Positions 16,415-27,200 are shown, counted from the first letter of the stretch. The stretch: 64,000 nt of DNA from Salinimicrobium terrae DSM 17865 (GCF_000424665.1 NZ_KE384223.1:1-64000); one strand, 5' to 3'. A program made the numbers and translations. The notes: generated from the letters alone by a model not told the origin.

Positions 16415-17368
16415 ATGGCTTCAAAGATATTGATAATTGGTGCATGCGGACAAATAGGAACCGAATTAACTATGGCCCTTCGGGAGAAACGGGGGCAGGA
16501 GAATGTAATTGCCTGTGACATTCGGGAAGGAAACAGGGAATTAATGGCTTCAGGACCTTTTGAAATTGCCGATGCTACTAATTACAACCAGATCGAAGAC
16601 CTGGTGATACAGTACGAGATCGATCAAGTATATCTCATGGCAGCCATGCTCAGCGCCACTGCCGAGAAGTTTCCTATGAAAGGCTGGGCCCTAAATATGG
16701 ATTCTTTGTTCCACGTTCTAAACCTTGCAAAAGAGGGAAAAGTGAGTAAAGTTTTCTGGCCTTCGAGTATAGCCGTCTTTGGGCCTACAACTCCAAAGCA
16801 GGACACGCCGCAAACTACGGTTATGGAACCAACAACGGTGTATGGAATAAGTAAACAGGCAGGAGAACGCTGGTGTGAATATTATCACAGGAAGTTTGGG
16901 GTAGATGTACGCAGCATACGTTACCCTGGCTTAATAAGTTACAAGACGTTGCCGGGTGGTGGAACCACAGACTACGCGGTGGAGATCTATCATGAAGCTT
17001 TAAAAAATGGAAAATACACATCCTTCCTTAAAGAAGATACGGAGCTGCCAATGATGTTTATGGATGATGCTATAAGAGCTACGATATCTTTAATGGATGC
17101 TCCTTCAGAAAAGGTGAAGATTCGGTCCTCTTATAATCTTTCTGCTCTTAACTTTACTCCTAAGACCCTTGCAGCTTCTATTAGAAAGTATATTCCTGAG
17201 TTTACAATCTCTTTTGAACCCGATTTCCGGCAGGCTATAGCAGATTCCTGGCCGTCCAGTATTGACGACTCCAGAGCAAGGGAAGACTGGGGCTGGAAAC
17301 ATGAATTTGATCTGGAGAAAATGACTCTGGAAATGCTTGAAGGCATCAAGGAGGTCCATCATGTATAA
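16415..17368 (+). CDS. SDR-type L-threonine 3-dehydrogenase-like NAD-dependent epimerase family protein
   Basis: The 317-residue protein has an N-terminal Rossmann motif GACGQIGTEL (about 8-17), an acidic NAD-ribose site after it (CDIRE), and the YGISK catalytic Tyr-x3-Lys (about 146-150). Length and the KTLPGGGTTDYAVEIY segment match the GalE-like threonine dehydrogenases found in Flavobacterium and mammals. These oxidise threonine to 2-amino-3-ketobutyrate in the cytoplasm. Start ATG 16415 (MASKILIIG) was chosen because the first codons of the longer frame overlap a -7 box. A perfect terminator follows. Confidence 0.85.
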   Translation: MASKILIIGACGQIGTELTMALREKRGQENVIACDIREGNRELMASGPFEIADATNYNQIEDLVIQYEIDQVYLMAAMLSATAEKFPMKGWALNMDSLFHVLNLAKEGKVSKVFWPSSIAVFGPTTPKQDTPQTTVMEPTTVYGISKQAGERWCEYYHRKFGVDVRSIRYPGLISYKTLPGGGTTDYAVEIYHEALKNGKYTSFLKEDTELPMMFMDDAIRATISLMDAPSEKVKIRSSYNLSALNFTPKTLAASIRKYIPEFTISFEPDFRQAIADSWPSSIDDSRAREDWGWKHEFDLEKMTLEMLEGIKEVHHV

Positions 17369-17372
17369 ATAT

Positions 17373-17403
17373 AAAAAGTCCTGCACATCGTGCAGGACTT
17401 TTT
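17373..17403. terminator. Bidirectional intrinsic terminator
   Basis: AAAAAGTCCTGCAC (17373-17386) and GTGCAGGACTTTTT (17390-17403) form a perfect 14-bp stem with a 3-nt loop. A run on one side and T run on the other serve both converging genes, the dehydrogenase and the cold-shock gene. Confidence 0.95.
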
Positions 17404-17426
17404 GATTGAACTAAAAACTAATATGA

Positions 17427-17621
17427 TTAGTTGATCACGCGCACTCTAGTTGCGGTCAATCCTTTTCTTCCTTCTTCTTCGACGTATTCAACTTTATCAC
17501 CTTCGTTAAGTGTTTCACCATTTAACCCGGTAACGTGTACGAAGATGTCTCTTCCTGTGTCGTCGTTGGTAATGAATCCGTAACCTTTTGATTCATTGAA
17601 AAATTTAACTGTACCTTCCAT
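17427..17621 (-). CDS. CspA-family cold-shock protein
   Basis: This 64-residue single cold-shock domain has RNP1 KGYGFI (residues 12-17) and RNP2 DIFVH (26-30). Such proteins bind single-stranded RNA/DNA and melt mRNA structure in the cytoplasm. The start was set at MEGTVKFF; a longer in-frame start adds ten Asn/Phe-rich residues that lie in the leader. Only about 30 nt separate the -7 box at 17649-17656 from this ATG. It converges with the dehydrogenase gene at a shared terminator. Confidence 0.95.
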   Translation of the reverse strand: MEGTVKFFNESKGYGFITNDDTGRDIFVHVTGLNGETLNEGDKVEYVEEEGRKGLTATRVRVIN

Positions 17622-17648
17622 TGTAAAAAAATAATTATTATTAAAGTA

Positions 17649-17656
17649 CAAACATA
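17649..17656 (-). promoter_or_regulatory. -7 box TATGTTTG for the cold-shock gene
   Basis: An exact TAnnTTTG match on the minus strand lies 27 nt before the chosen ATG. A -33 element at normal spacing is not evident. Confidence 0.45.
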
Positions 17657-17722
17657 ATCTAATAATTGAAAAAGGGTGTAATCAAATTGTTATTTATTTC
17701 TAAAAATTTTAAAACGTGGCAG

Positions 17723-17974
17723 TTACTTCCTTTTCTGTTCCTTCATTTTATCTAAATTTTCCTTGGAAAGAGTGTAATCTTTTAATTTTTTTCCCCGCCA
17801 GCGCAATACCAGGAACATAGGCAAAAGAATGAATACACTAGCCAAAACCGTGAGGCCAATTATCCTGTTTCCTAAAACTTCGTCACTTTGCACCTGCATT
17901 ACATAGAATCCTATAAGAAATGATATTCCAATTAGAATGGCTACTATCTGGGTAAGAGTTGCTAGGGTTTTCAT
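17723..17974 (-). CDS. Small two-helix membrane protein
   Basis: This 83-residue protein has two hydrophobic helices (about 5-27 and 39-61) and a highly basic C-terminus ending in KMKEQKRK. No family is recognised. Its ATG overlaps the stop codon region of the upstream ClC gene by 4 nt, indicating translational coupling. It may be an accessory subunit or an unrelated operon member. Confidence 0.65.
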   Translation of the reverse strand: MKTLATLTQIVAILIGISFLIGFYVMQVQSDEVLGNRIIGLTVLASVFILLPMFLVLRWRGKKLKDYTLSKENLDKMKEQKRK

Positions 17975-19764
17975 ATTGTTACTTCTATTAATTTTTGTCT
18001 GTAGGCGGTCAGTAATTTTGATTTGGACACGAATCCTACGTATTTATCCTCTTTTACAACCGGTAAGTTCCAGGCTGTACTTTGCTGAAATTTGTTCATC
18101 ACATCACTCATCCTGTCCCTGTCAAGATAGATAATTTCTGGCGCAACCTGCATAATTTCACCCACTTTTACTTCGTCGTACAGGTTCTGCTGAAACATAA
18201 TAGGGCGCAGGTCGTCCAACAAAATAATTCCTTTAAAACATTTTTCATCATCAATCACAGGAAAAATATTTCGTGAGGACTTAATCACCCCCTCCTTAAT
18301 AACATCCCCCAGGGTCATATTAATGTTTAGCGGAATAAAGTTTTTTTCTATTACCTGATTTATATTAAGAAGCGTCAATACAGCCTGATCCTTGTTATGG
18401 GTGATCAATTCTCCACGTGAGGCCAAATCCAGGGTATAGACCGAATTTGACTGGAATTGATTGGTAATTGCAAAAGATATTGCAGCAGTGATCATAAGCG
18501 GAACAAAAAGGTCATAACCACGGGTAAGTTCGGCAATAAGGAAAATCGCAGTTAGAGGGGCATGCATGATCCCCGCCATTAGCCCCGCCATTCCCACAAG
18601 GGTAAAGTTGCTCAACGAAAGCGGAGTTTTCAAAAATCCTAAATGGTTAATAATAAGTGCAAAGCAATGTCCCATCGCGCTCCCCATGAAAAGTACAGGT
18701 GCAAAGATCCCTCCAACACCCCCGGCACCAAGAGTGAAAGCCGTGGCAATGATCTTGAAAATTACCAGACCTGCCAGTAGCGCAATGACTACCCAGATAT
18801 TGTCCAGGTATTCATTAAAAAGATTGCTTCCCAAAGCCTCGAGGTAATTTCCTTCCAGTAAGTTATTAATCACATCATAACCTTCCCCGTATAGCGGAGG
18901 AATGAAATACACAAGAATTCCAAGGCCGGCACCGCCAACCATAAGCCTGAAAAAAGTGTTACCCATTTTTTCAAACTTCCCGGTAAGTCGAAAATAAATT
19001 TTTGTAAAATAAATCGAACATAAAGATGCTACTACTCCCAGTAGAATATAAAAGGGAACTTCAGAGATATCAAACTCATCGGTTAAAGTATAGTGCAGAA
19101 TGATGTCATTTCCGAAGAAAAAATAGGAGGTCAAAATAGCCGATACCGATGCCAGTAACAACGGGATCATTGACACCAGAGTAAGATCAAGTGCAAAGAT
19201 CTCTATAGCAAAAATTATAGCAGCGATTGGGGCTTTAAAAAGTGATGACATTGCCCCTGCAGCGGCACAACCAATCAACAGCGTCCTTGTTGCCTGGTTC
19301 ATTTTAAAAAGCCGGGAGAGGTTGGAACTTATAGCAGCTCCCGTAGCTACAGTTGGTGCCTCTAATCCAACCGAACCTCCAAATCCTACTGTTACAGGAG
19401 CGGTAAGGAGAGAGGCATAAGATTGAAATCTCTGCATGAGTCCTTTTCTCTGAGCAATAGCGTACAAGGTGGTAGGTATGCCATTCCCGATTTTATTCCT
19501 TATCCCAAACCTGATGATGAGCAGCGTGAGTGCCAGACCCATGAGTGGGAAAATAAAGTAAAAGGCATCATGATAATTGACAATGAGCTCCCCCTCAAGA
19601 AGTAATTGAATAAAGGCGGTAAGGTTTTTTATAACTACAGCCACGAGGCCGGCGAGGAAACCAATTACCGCAGCCAGCACCATTAAAAACTGGCGGTGAG
19701 AGACATATTTGGTCCTCCATACCAGGAACTTGAGTAAAAACGGATTTCTCTTTATGCCCGGCAT
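17971..19764 (-). CDS. ClC-family chloride channel/transporter with CBS pair
   Basis: A 597-residue protein with about ten membrane helices and the ClC selectivity motifs GSVGLEAP (gating Glu present; the usual GxEGP has Ala for Gly) and GGVGGIFAPVLFMGS. The C-terminal 140 residues form two CBS motifs (LGDVIKEGVIKSSRNIFPVID and VGEIMQVAPEIIYLD...AWNLPVV), which often bind adenine nucleotides and regulate gating. It moves chloride or another anion across the inner membrane. It starts 33 nt after the aspS stop and overlaps a small membrane protein gene, so the three may share a transcript unless the intervening hairpin stops it. Confidence 0.93.
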   Translation of the reverse strand: MPGIKRNPFLLKFLVWRTKYVSHRQFLMVLAAVIGFLAGLVAVVIKNLTAFIQLLLEGELIVNYHDAFYFIFPLMGLALTLLIIRFGIRNKIGNGIPTTLYAIAQRKGLMQRFQSYASLLTAPVTVGFGGSVGLEAPTVATGAAISSNLSRLFKMNQATRTLLIGCAAAGAMSSLFKAPIAAIIFAIEIFALDLTLVSMIPLLLASVSAILTSYFFFGNDIILHYTLTDEFDISEVPFYILLGVVASLCSIYFTKIYFRLTGKFEKMGNTFFRLMVGGAGLGILVYFIPPLYGEGYDVINNLLEGNYLEALGSNLFNEYLDNIWVVIALLAGLVIFKIIATAFTLGAGGVGGIFAPVLFMGSAMGHCFALIINHLGFLKTPLSLSNFTLVGMAGLMAGIMHAPLTAIFLIAELTRGYDLFVPLMITAAISFAITNQFQSNSVYTLDLASRGELITHNKDQAVLTLLNINQVIEKNFIPLNINMTLGDVIKEGVIKSSRNIFPVIDDEKCFKGIILLDDLRPIMFQQNLYDEVKVGEIMQVAPEIIYLDRDRMSDVMNKFQQSTAWNLPVVKEDKYVGFVSKSKLLTAYRQKLIEVTI

Positions 19765-19778
19765 AGGTGTGGATAAAA

Positions 19779-19800
19779 TAATCCTGCAGCCGTAGGATTA
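19779..19800 (-). terminator. Possible weak terminator overlapping the aspS stop
   Basis: TAATCCT (19779-19785) and AGGATTA (19794-19800) form a 7-bp stem with an 8-nt loop, followed in the minus sense by TTATTTTAT. The aspS stop codon lies inside the stem, so the hairpin would form only after the ribosome leaves. Confidence 0.4.
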
Positions 19801-21552
19801 TAAATTAGCAGTAATTTCTAAATTTAATTCTTTAAGCTGATCCTTTCCAATTTTCGCAGGAGCATCGATCATTACATCTCTTCCGGAATTATTTTTGGGA
19901 AATGCAATGTAATCGCGAATGGTTTCCTGGCCTCCTAAAATAGCTACCAGCCTGTCGAACCCAAAGGCTATTCCTCCGTGTGGAGGTGCTCCATATTGAA
20001 AAGCATCCATTAAGAATCCGAATTGTGCTTTAGCTTCTTCGGGAGTGAATCCCAGGTGGTCGAACATCATCGCCTGCGTACTTTTGTCGTGAATCCTGAT
20101 CGAACCTCCTCCTATTTCATTGCCATTCAATACAAGGTCGTATGCGTTTGCACGCACATTTCCTGGATCTGTATCCAGTAATTTAATGTCTTCAGGTTTT
20201 GGAGAGGTAAAGGGGTGGTGCATTGCATGGAAGCGTTTTGTTTCTTCATCCCACTCTAAAAGGGGAAAATCAACTACCCATAACGGAGCAAATTCGTCAG
20301 CTTTTCTAAGGCCCAGTTCATTCCCAAGGTGCATACGTAATGCACTGAGCTGAGTCCTTGTTTTATTCGCATCACCCGCCATTACCAGAATAAGATCCCC
20401 GGCTTTAGCTCCTGTTCTTTCTGCCCATGCTTTAAGATCTTCTTCAGAATAGAATTTATCTACAGAAGATTTTAAAGATCCATCATCATTGTATTTTGCC
20501 CAGACGAGTCCGTTAGCACCGATTTGTGGACGTTTTACCCACTCGATCAATTTATCAATCTCTTTTCTAGTATAAGAAGCAGCTCCGGGAACAGCAATTC
20601 CCACTACCAGCTCCTGGCTGTCGAATACATTAAAGCCTTTGTTCTTTGCGAGGTCGTTAAGCTCCCCGAATTTCATTCCAAAACGGATATCCGGTTTGTC
20701 ATTTCCGTATTTCTTCATTGCCTCGTCATAAGTCATACGGGGAAATTCGGTCACGTCTACACCTTTTATTGCCTTGATGAGGTGACGGGTGAAATTTTCA
20801 AAAGTATTGAGGATATCCTCCTGTTCTACAAATGCCATTTCACAATCGATCTGGGTAAATTCCGGTTGGCGGTCGGCCCTCAGATCTTCATCCCTAAAAC
20901 ACTTTACGATCTGGAAATATTTGTCCATTCCACCCACCATGAGCAGCTGCTTAAAAGTTTGCGGCGATTGGGGTAAAGCATAGAATTGTCCCTCGTTCAT
21001 TCGGCTTGGTACCACGAAGTCACGTGCTCCTTCAGGCGTAGATTTGATCAAAACCGGAGTCTCCACTTCAATAAAGCCTTTTTCAGAAAGGAATTTCCGC
21101 ACCTCCATGGCAACCTTGCTCCGGAAGATCAATTTATTCTTCACTGGATTCCGGCGAATATCAAGATATCGGTATTTCATACGCAGGTCTTCGCCACCGT
21201 CGGTTTCATCTTCTATTGTGAACGGAGGAAGCTGTGCGGAGTTCAAAACTTTTAATTCGGTTACCAGGATCTCCACATCCCCGGTGGGCATGTTAGGATT
21301 CTTGGATTCCCGCTCTATCACTTCTCCTGTAACCTGAATCACAAATTCACGACCCAGTTGAGAAGCTTTATCTATCATCTCCTTTGGAGTACGTTCTTCA
21401 TCAAAAATGAGCTGTGTGAGGCCATACCGGTCCCGCAGGTCCACCCATACCATAAAACCTTTATCCCGAATTTTTTGCACCCATCCGGAAAGGATGACTT
21501 CTTTTCCTTTGTCTTCCAATCTTAATTCCCCGCAGGTATGGCTTCTGTACAT
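19798..21552 (-). CDS. aspS: Aspartyl-tRNA synthetase
   Basis: The 584-residue class II synthetase of bacterial type charges tRNA-Asp with aspartate. The N-terminal OB fold opens with [11 protein letters not shown] and ...[14 protein letters not shown]. The catalytic core shows motif 2 ([23 protein letters not shown]) and motif 3 ([15 protein letters not shown]). A GAD-type insertion lies between them (about 290-420). Length matches bacterial AspRS (about 590). All motifs are intact. An exact -7 box lies 26 nt upstream. Confidence 0.98.
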   Translation of the reverse strand: MYRSHTCGELRLEDKGKEVILSGWVQKIRDKGFMVWVDLRDRYGLTQLIFDEERTPKEMIDKASQLGREFVIQVTGEVIERESKNPNMPTGDVEILVTELKVLNSAQLPPFTIEDETDGGEDLRMKYRYLDIRRNPVKNKLIFRSKVAMEVRKFLSEKGFIEVETPVLIKSTPEGARDFVVPSRMNEGQFYALPQSPQTFKQLLMVGGMDKYFQIVKCFRDEDLRADRQPEFTQIDCEMAFVEQEDILNTFENFTRHLIKAIKGVDVTEFPRMTYDEAMKKYGNDKPDIRFGMKFGELNDLAKNKGFNVFDSQELVVGIAVPGAASYTRKEIDKLIEWVKRPQIGANGLVWAKYNDDGSLKSSVDKFYSEEDLKAWAERTGAKAGDLILVMAGDANKTRTQLSALRMHLGNELGLRKADEFAPLWVVDFPLLEWDEETKRFHAMHHPFTSPKPEDIKLLDTDPGNVRANAYDLVLNGNEIGGGSIRIHDKSTQAMMFDHLGFTPEEAKAQFGFLMDAFQYGAPPHGGIAFGFDRLVAILGGQETIRDYIAFPKNNSGRDVMIDAPAKIGKDQLKELNLEITANL

Positions 21553-21577
21553 AGTCTTCTTGATCTTTTAAGAGGAG

Positions 21578-21585
21578 CAAAAATA
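21578..21585 (-). promoter_or_regulatory. -7 box TATTTTTG for aspS
   Basis: An exact TAnnTTTG match on the minus strand lies 26 nt before the aspS ATG. Confidence 0.45.
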
Positions 21586-21654
21586 AGAAGTTATCACGGG
21601 ATTGAGGAAGGATTGGAAAAAGTTAATGGTTAAAAGTTGATAGAATGTTGGGTC

Positions 21655-21975
21655 GAAATAAATTTTTTGCCACGATGGCACGAATCTTTTTGTGTTTTAA
21701 GCTTTTGGCTATTAGCTGTTGGCCGTTGGCTGAACCCGATTGCCGGCCATTAAATCTTTCCGGCTGATTATGGCAGATCTTTTTTTCCCGAGGGATGTGA
21801 GCACAGATTTGTAATCTGTGCCGATTCCTAATATTTGTCGTCCCTATGGATATCTGCGGGAAAGATTTTTCTGCCAGGAATCCACAAATATATTTTAACC
21901 AAGCTTACGTCCCCACGGGACAATTATTTAAGGTTGGTTTTATATTCTACAAATATCCTGTCCCTACGGGACATT
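21655..21975. repeat. REP-like repeat island
   Basis: This gene-free stretch holds several palindromes: GCACAGATT-TGT-AATCTGTGC (21801-21821, 9-bp stem), GTCCC-CAC-GGGAC (21909-21921) and GTCCC-TAC-GGGAC (21960-21972). A degenerate GTCCCTATGGA lies at 21840-21850. It also has degenerate TTGGCTATTAGC-type direct repeats (21702-21735) and GCCACGATGGCACGAA. These are hallmark intergenic repeats of Bacteroidota genomes. Nothing in 21586-22084 codes convincingly. Confidence 0.6.
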
Positions 21976-22026
21976 TTTGGAGAAAATATTTGGAATTTTG
22001 ATGCTTGGAATTTGTTATTAAAAATG

Positions 22027-22058
22027 AAAAAGGCTGCACATTTCTGCACAACCTTTTT
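22027..22058 (-). terminator. Terminator of the proAB operon
   Basis: AAAAAGG (22027-22033) pairs with CCTTTTT (22052-22058), with an inner TGCA/TGCA pair. The A run supplies the U-tract for minus-strand transcripts ending 27 nt after the proB stop. Confidence 0.7.
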
Positions 22059-22084
22059 ATATTTCTATAATCCGGAATTAAAAC

Positions 22085-22906
22085 CTAATGACCAATCTTG
22101 GTAAAATGCACCTTGTCATTAATAGCATTCAGGATGAAATTATCATCCAATCCATTCACAATCCAGGTTTCGATTTTAGCTTTTTGGGTGATGGCGGCAG
22201 CCGAAACTTTCGATCCCATTCCGCCGGTACCGTGAGCAGATTTTGTTTCGCTCATTACCTCCCTTTTCAATTCTTCAAGATCATTGACCCTTCTAATGGT
22301 TTCAGGAGTTTTTGCTTCAATAGTACCTTTCTTGTATACACCATGCGTGTTTGTCGCGATAATAAACAAGTCTACATTTAGAAGTGCTGCGGTTTGCGCC
22401 GCCAGATTATCATTATCTCCAAACTTTATCGCATCTGTAGAAGAGGTATCATTTTCATTGATGATTGGGATATAATCATTTTCCACCAGGACATTCACCG
22501 TGTTAATGATATTTTGTCTTGACTCTTCATTGTTAAAGTCATTTGGCGAAAGTAGACATTGTCCTATCAGTAATCCCAGTTCTCTAAAGTTCTCCTGGAA
22601 AATACGCATCAGGTGCGGTTGGCCAATTGATGCAAGGGCCTGCTTTACGTCGATATTCTCCCCACTGCGTTCCAGGTTTACAAACTGTTTAGCCACTGCT
22701 ACAGCACCCGAACTAATGATCACGAATTCATAATCATCCTTTAGAGTAGCGATCTGCCGGCCTATATCCTCTATTTTTCCTCTTGAAATATGGTCGGTTT
22801 CTTTAGTTAATGTATTAGAACCTAATTTTAAAAGTATTCTCTTCTTCTTTTTTGGAGTTTCCATTCCTATATTATTCTGTTCTAAAATTTTATCGAGTTT
22901 GTCCAT
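22085..22906 (-). CDS. proB: Glutamate 5-kinase (short form without PUA domain)
   Basis: The 273-residue amino-acid kinase makes gamma-glutamyl phosphate in proline synthesis. Recognised segments are LLKLGSNTLT (N-terminal Lys/Gly loop), ISSGAVAVAK, and the nucleotide/glutamate site INENDTSSTDAIKFGDNDNLAA, with GTGGMGSKVSAA near the C-terminus. It lacks the C-terminal PUA domain of the 367-residue E. coli enzyme. Many Bacteroidota ProB proteins are short in the same way. The first ATG overlaps proA by 17 nt. A second ATG (residue 15, at 22864) would start just before the conserved fold and is a real alternative. Confidence 0.93.
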   Translation of the reverse strand: MDKLDKILEQNNIGMETPKKKKRILLKLGSNTLTKETDHISRGKIEDIGRQIATLKDDYEFVIISSGAVAVAKQFVNLERSGENIDVKQALASIGQPHLMRIFQENFRELGLLIGQCLLSPNDFNNEESRQNIINTVNVLVENDYIPIINENDTSSTDAIKFGDNDNLAAQTAALLNVDLFIIATNTHGVYKKGTIEAKTPETIRRVNDLEELKREVMSETKSAHGTGGMGSKVSAAAITQKAKIETWIVNGLDDNFILNAINDKVHFTKIGH

Positions 22907-24086
22907 TTCCGTGTATGTACCATTTATTGGTTACTAAATGCTGCAGACCAATTGGCCCGCGTTGGTGTAATTTGTCTGTGCTAATTGCAAGTTCGCCACC
23001 AAGTCCTAATTGCCCGCCATCTGTGAACCGGGTGGAAGCATTATGATATACAGCTGCATTGTCAACATTCTCCATGAAGTTTTGCGCTGTTTTATCATCT
23101 CTTGAGATTATAGATGCGGAATGACCTCCTGAATATTTGTTGATCTTTGCAATAGCTTCTGTGGTCGAATCAACTTCTCCAATCAGGGCTTTATAGTCCA
23201 GAAATTCTTCATACCACTCATCTTCACTCTGCACCGGTCTGCTTCCTTCCATTGCTTCAAGAGACCTGTCGGCAATGATTTCTACATTATTGTCTGCAAG
23301 CGCTTTCTGAAGCTCCTTCAAAAATTCCTCTTTGTTCGGAAGAGCTGAATCAATAAGTATTTTGTCTACTGCATTACAGGCAGAGATCTTTCCGGTTTTT
23401 CCATTAAGGATTACGTCCAGAGCGATATCTGTATCTGCATTTTTTTCTACAAAGACAAAATTATTACCCCGACCGCTCACGATCACCTGTGCCGAAGAAT
23501 TCTCTTTTACGAATTTAATAAGACGCTCGCCACCTCTTGGCACTACAAGATCAACCTGCTGACTTGGATTTGCAAGGAACTCCTGGGTTTGTTTTCTGTC
23601 AAACTGAAGGTATTCTACCCAGTTTGGAGAAATGTTATTGTCCTCCAGGGCTTTGTGCCATAGCTTTACAATTTCGAGGTTGGAATTGAGGGATTCTTTT
23701 CCGCCTTTTAGAAGGATTTTATTTCCTGATTTGAAGGCGATTCCCGCAGCTTCCACGGTAACATCGGGACGAGATTCGTAAATGATCATCACTGTCCCAA
23801 AGGATGCGGTCCTGTTATAAACCTGCATTCCGTTGTCATGCTTAAAACTGAACCTTTCCACTCCCACAGGATCTTCCTGGGAAGCTAAATGTTTTAATGA
23901 AGCGATCATTCCTTCTACCTTGGAATCATCAACTTTTAGCCGGTCTTCCATAGCCAGATCTTCACCCGAATAATTGTCGAGATCGATCTTATTTGCTTTT
24001 AAAATGTTATTCTTTTCTTTTTCCACAAGATTTGCCATTGAGACCAAAACTGCGTTACGTTCTTCAATGGTTAACTGAGTGTTCAT
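22890..24086 (-). CDS. proA: Glutamate-5-semialdehyde dehydrogenase
   Basis: The 398-residue NADPH-dependent aldehyde-dehydrogenase-fold enzyme reduces gamma-glutamyl phosphate to the semialdehyde. The active-site Cys is in GKISACNAVDKIL (equivalent to the family ACNAxE motif). Also typical are MIIYESRPDVTVEAAG, GNKILLKGGKES and the C-terminal RGPIGLQHLVTNKW. The start was placed at MNTQLTIEERN, which matches family length; an ATG 60 nt upstream adds an atypical extension. It is the first gene of a proA-proB operon with overlapping ends. Confidence 0.96.
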   Translation of the reverse strand: MNTQLTIEERNAVLVSMANLVEKEKNNILKANKIDLDNYSGEDLAMEDRLKVDDSKVEGMIASLKHLASQEDPVGVERFSFKHDNGMQVYNRTASFGTVMIIYESRPDVTVEAAGIAFKSGNKILLKGGKESLNSNLEIVKLWHKALEDNNISPNWVEYLQFDRKQTQEFLANPSQQVDLVVPRGGERLIKFVKENSSAQVIVSGRGNNFVFVEKNADTDIALDVILNGKTGKISACNAVDKILIDSALPNKEEFLKELQKALADNNVEIIADRSLEAMEGSRPVQSEDEWYEEFLDYKALIGEVDSTTEAIAKINKYSGGHSASIISRDDKTAQNFMENVDNAAVYHNASTRFTDGGQLGLGGELAISTDKLHQRGPIGLQHLVTNKWYIHGNGQTR

Positions 24087-24164
24087 TCTTTGAATTTTAA
24101 TTAATATTAAATTATCCTGTCCCGTCTTGTCCAAACACTTTGCCATTGTGCGGAATAAAAAAGA

Positions 24165-24190
24165 AAACCTCCGGATAATTCCGAAGGTTT
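24165..24190 (-). terminator. Terminator of the RND efflux operon
   Basis: AAACCT (24165-24170) and AGGTTT (24185-24190), extended inward by CGGA/TCCG after one mismatch, form the hairpin. The preceding AATAAAAAAG gives the U-tract on minus-strand RNA. A degenerate AAAAATGCCCTTTT palindrome (24207-24220) lies between it and the RND stop codon. Confidence 0.75.
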
Positions 24191-24218
24191 ATCAATAACA
24201 GGTGTCAAAAATGCCCTT

Positions 24219-27200
24219 TTAGGCAAGTCTTCTTTCTCTTTTATTTTTCATTTTCACCCTTCCCCGGTTTACCAAATAAAGCATAGCCGGCACAACCACA
24301 AGGGTTAAGAAGGTTGCGAAGATGAGTCCGAAGATCACTGTCCACGCCAGTGGCCCCCAAAAGATCACGTTGTCTCCTCCAATATAAACCTGAGGATCAT
24401 AATCTGTAAAAAGTGAGAAAAAATCAATATTAAGGCCTATCGCCAAGGGAATTAATCCTAAAACTGTCGTAATGGCAGTTAAAAGTACAGGACGCAATCT
24501 TGACTTACCGCCTTCCACGATCATCTCAAAATACTGGCCTTTTGTCAGGAGATCATTGTCCTCAATTCCCAAACTATCCTTTTTACGGTCAATAAGGATC
24601 TGGGTATAATCAACCAGTACTATGGCATTGTTTACCACGATTCCCGCGAGAGAGATAATTCCCATCATGGTCATGATAATGATAAAATCCATCTGGAAAA
24701 CCACTAAGCCCAAAAACACTCCTGCCAACGAAAGGAACACCGCCATAAGGATGATCAAAGGTTTTGGAATTGAGTTAAATTGAGCAACAAGGATGAGTAG
24801 AATTCCTCCCAATCCAATGATAAGTGCTTTCAACAGGAATGACATATTCTCCTCTTGTTGTTCCTGCTCCCCTGTGAACTCCAAAGAAATATCTTGTGGT
24901 AAATCATAAGAGGCCAGTTCGGTTTGAAGTTGCTCTACAATAGCATTTCCATTGTAGCCTTCCAGTACGTTTGAATAAAGAGTAATCACTCTCTTCAGGT
25001 CTTTTCGTTTTATTGAGCTGAAGGCCGAAGTGAGTTCAGATTTGGTGACCGAAGAAATTGGTACCTGAACTATTTCACCGGTATTCTGATCTTTAAAGGT
25101 AATAGGCTGATTGAATAACGCATTTTCGTTGTACCTGAAGTCCTGATTAAACCTTACATTGATTGGATAATCTTCATCTCCTTCCTTAAATGTTGAAATC
25201 TCTTCTCCATAGATTGCCCTCCGTAAGGTCTGTCCAACTGCGCCGGTGGATACACCAAGTTGTCCGGCTTTTACCCTGTCAACAGTTACATTAAGTTCAG
25301 GTTTTGATTTGTTGACGTCGATCTGCAATTCCTCGATCCCGGGAATATTCATTTCCTGAATTCGTTCCCTAAGGTTTTCGGCAGTGATTAACATCTGTTC
25401 ATAGTCTTCCCCTTTCAATTCCATGTTAATGGGATATCCTACAGGCGGTCCCGCGGCATCCTTTTCCACAATAATTGACGCGCCGGGAATTCCCTGTACG
25501 GCTTCACGGACTTCAGAAAGGACGTGGCTACTTCTCACTCCGCGTCGGTCTTTAAACTCTCGCATAGAAAGAGTGACCTTTCCCTTATGCGGCATATCGT
25601 TCTGCTGGCCGCCATCTGTCTGCGGATTTCCGGCGCCCTGACCTACCTGCGAGATAGCCGATTCTACCATAAAATTGTATCCGTCTTCATCTTCGTATTT
25701 TTCTATTACATCATAAACCTGCTGCTCAACCTGTTTGGTGATCTCATTGGTTTTTCTAATGTCTGTCCCTTCCGGTAATTCTATATAGGTGATGATCTGG
25801 TTGGGTTCATTTTCAGGAAAGAAAAGCACCTTTGGCTGAACAATCCCCACCAGGATAAAAGAAAGGATTAACAGGGCGACGGTTCCGAAGAAAACCAGGT
25901 AAGAATTCCTTCCGCGAAGGGAGAATCGGAGGGTGGATTCGTATTTTCTCTCAAGTTTTTTTAAGGCCCGGTACTGGAAAAATTCCACCCAGGGACTTAA
26001 AAAATACTTGTAAGCCCACAATAAAATGGCTGCAAGTATGGCGAGGTTTCCAATCGCCCGAAGACCCCCAAGATCCAGAACGAAGCCGGCAATAAGTATG
26101 ATTATTCCTGTCCCCGCTAAAATAGCGCTTATACGGATTAGTTTTTTCTTTGTTAATTCCTTCTCCTCAGTCTTCATGAATTCCGATGTAAGCATTGAAT
26201 TGATGATCAATGCGACGAACAGCGATGATCCAAGAACTACCGAAAGCGTGATTGGAAAGTAGATCATGAACTTCCCTATAGTTCCCGGCCATAATCCCAG
26301 CGGGAAAAAAGCCATAAGGGTAGTCGCGGTAGATGCGATAATGGGCCAGGCTATCTCACCAACTCCCTGTTTCGCAGCTTTCATACGCGGCATTCCCTGG
26401 TCCATAAGACTGTATACGTTCTCTACTACTACAATACCATTGTCCACTAACATTCCCAGTCCCATAACCAGGGCAAAAAGCACCATAGTATTAAGGGTGA
26501 AACCTATACTGGAGAGGATAATGAAGGATAGGAACATAGACAGCGGAATTGCAAACCCCACAAAAAGAGCATTTCTGAAGCCTAAAAAGAACATCAAAAC
26601 AACCACCACCAGGATAACTCCAAAAATAATGTTGTTCACCAAATCGTCCACCATATTCTCTGTAGTGGTAGACTGGTCATTGGAAAAGCTTATTTGAAGA
26701 TCGTCCGGAAAATAAGTTTCCTGTTCTGTGTTTACGATCTCCTTAATATTATTTATGGCTTCGATCATATTCTTCCCACCACGCTTTTTAATATCGAGCA
26801 TCACCACGGGCTCCCCATATTCACGGGCAAAGGTGGTAGGTTCCTGTTCCTGGAATTTTATCTCGGCTATGTCTCTCAAAAAGACATTTCCGTCTTCTCT
26901 TTTTACGATCACATTCATCAACTGGTCGGGATCTGTGATTTCTCCCAGGATGCGAATGTTTTTCTGAATACCTCCTGTGATCACGTTTCCTCCCGATATG
27001 GTCTGGTTTTCCATGCTCACAGCACTAATGATATCCTGAAAGCTCACTTTGGAAGCGGTCATCTTGTAAATATCTACGGCGATCTCCACTTCTTTTTCTT
27101 CGGCTCCCCGTACAGATGCCTCTTTTATCTGTGGCAGCAGTTCGATCCTGTCCTGCAGGTATTCAGCGTATTCCTTCAGCTTTTGCACAGGATAATCCCC

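Noticed and set aside
20524-20976. 150-codon plus-strand frame
   Set aside because: It is opposite the aspS catalytic core and has no family features.
17971-21552. ClC gene considered as part of an aspS regulatory fusion
   Set aside because: Closeness to aspS is explained by ordinary operon packing; no T-box or other leader element is present.
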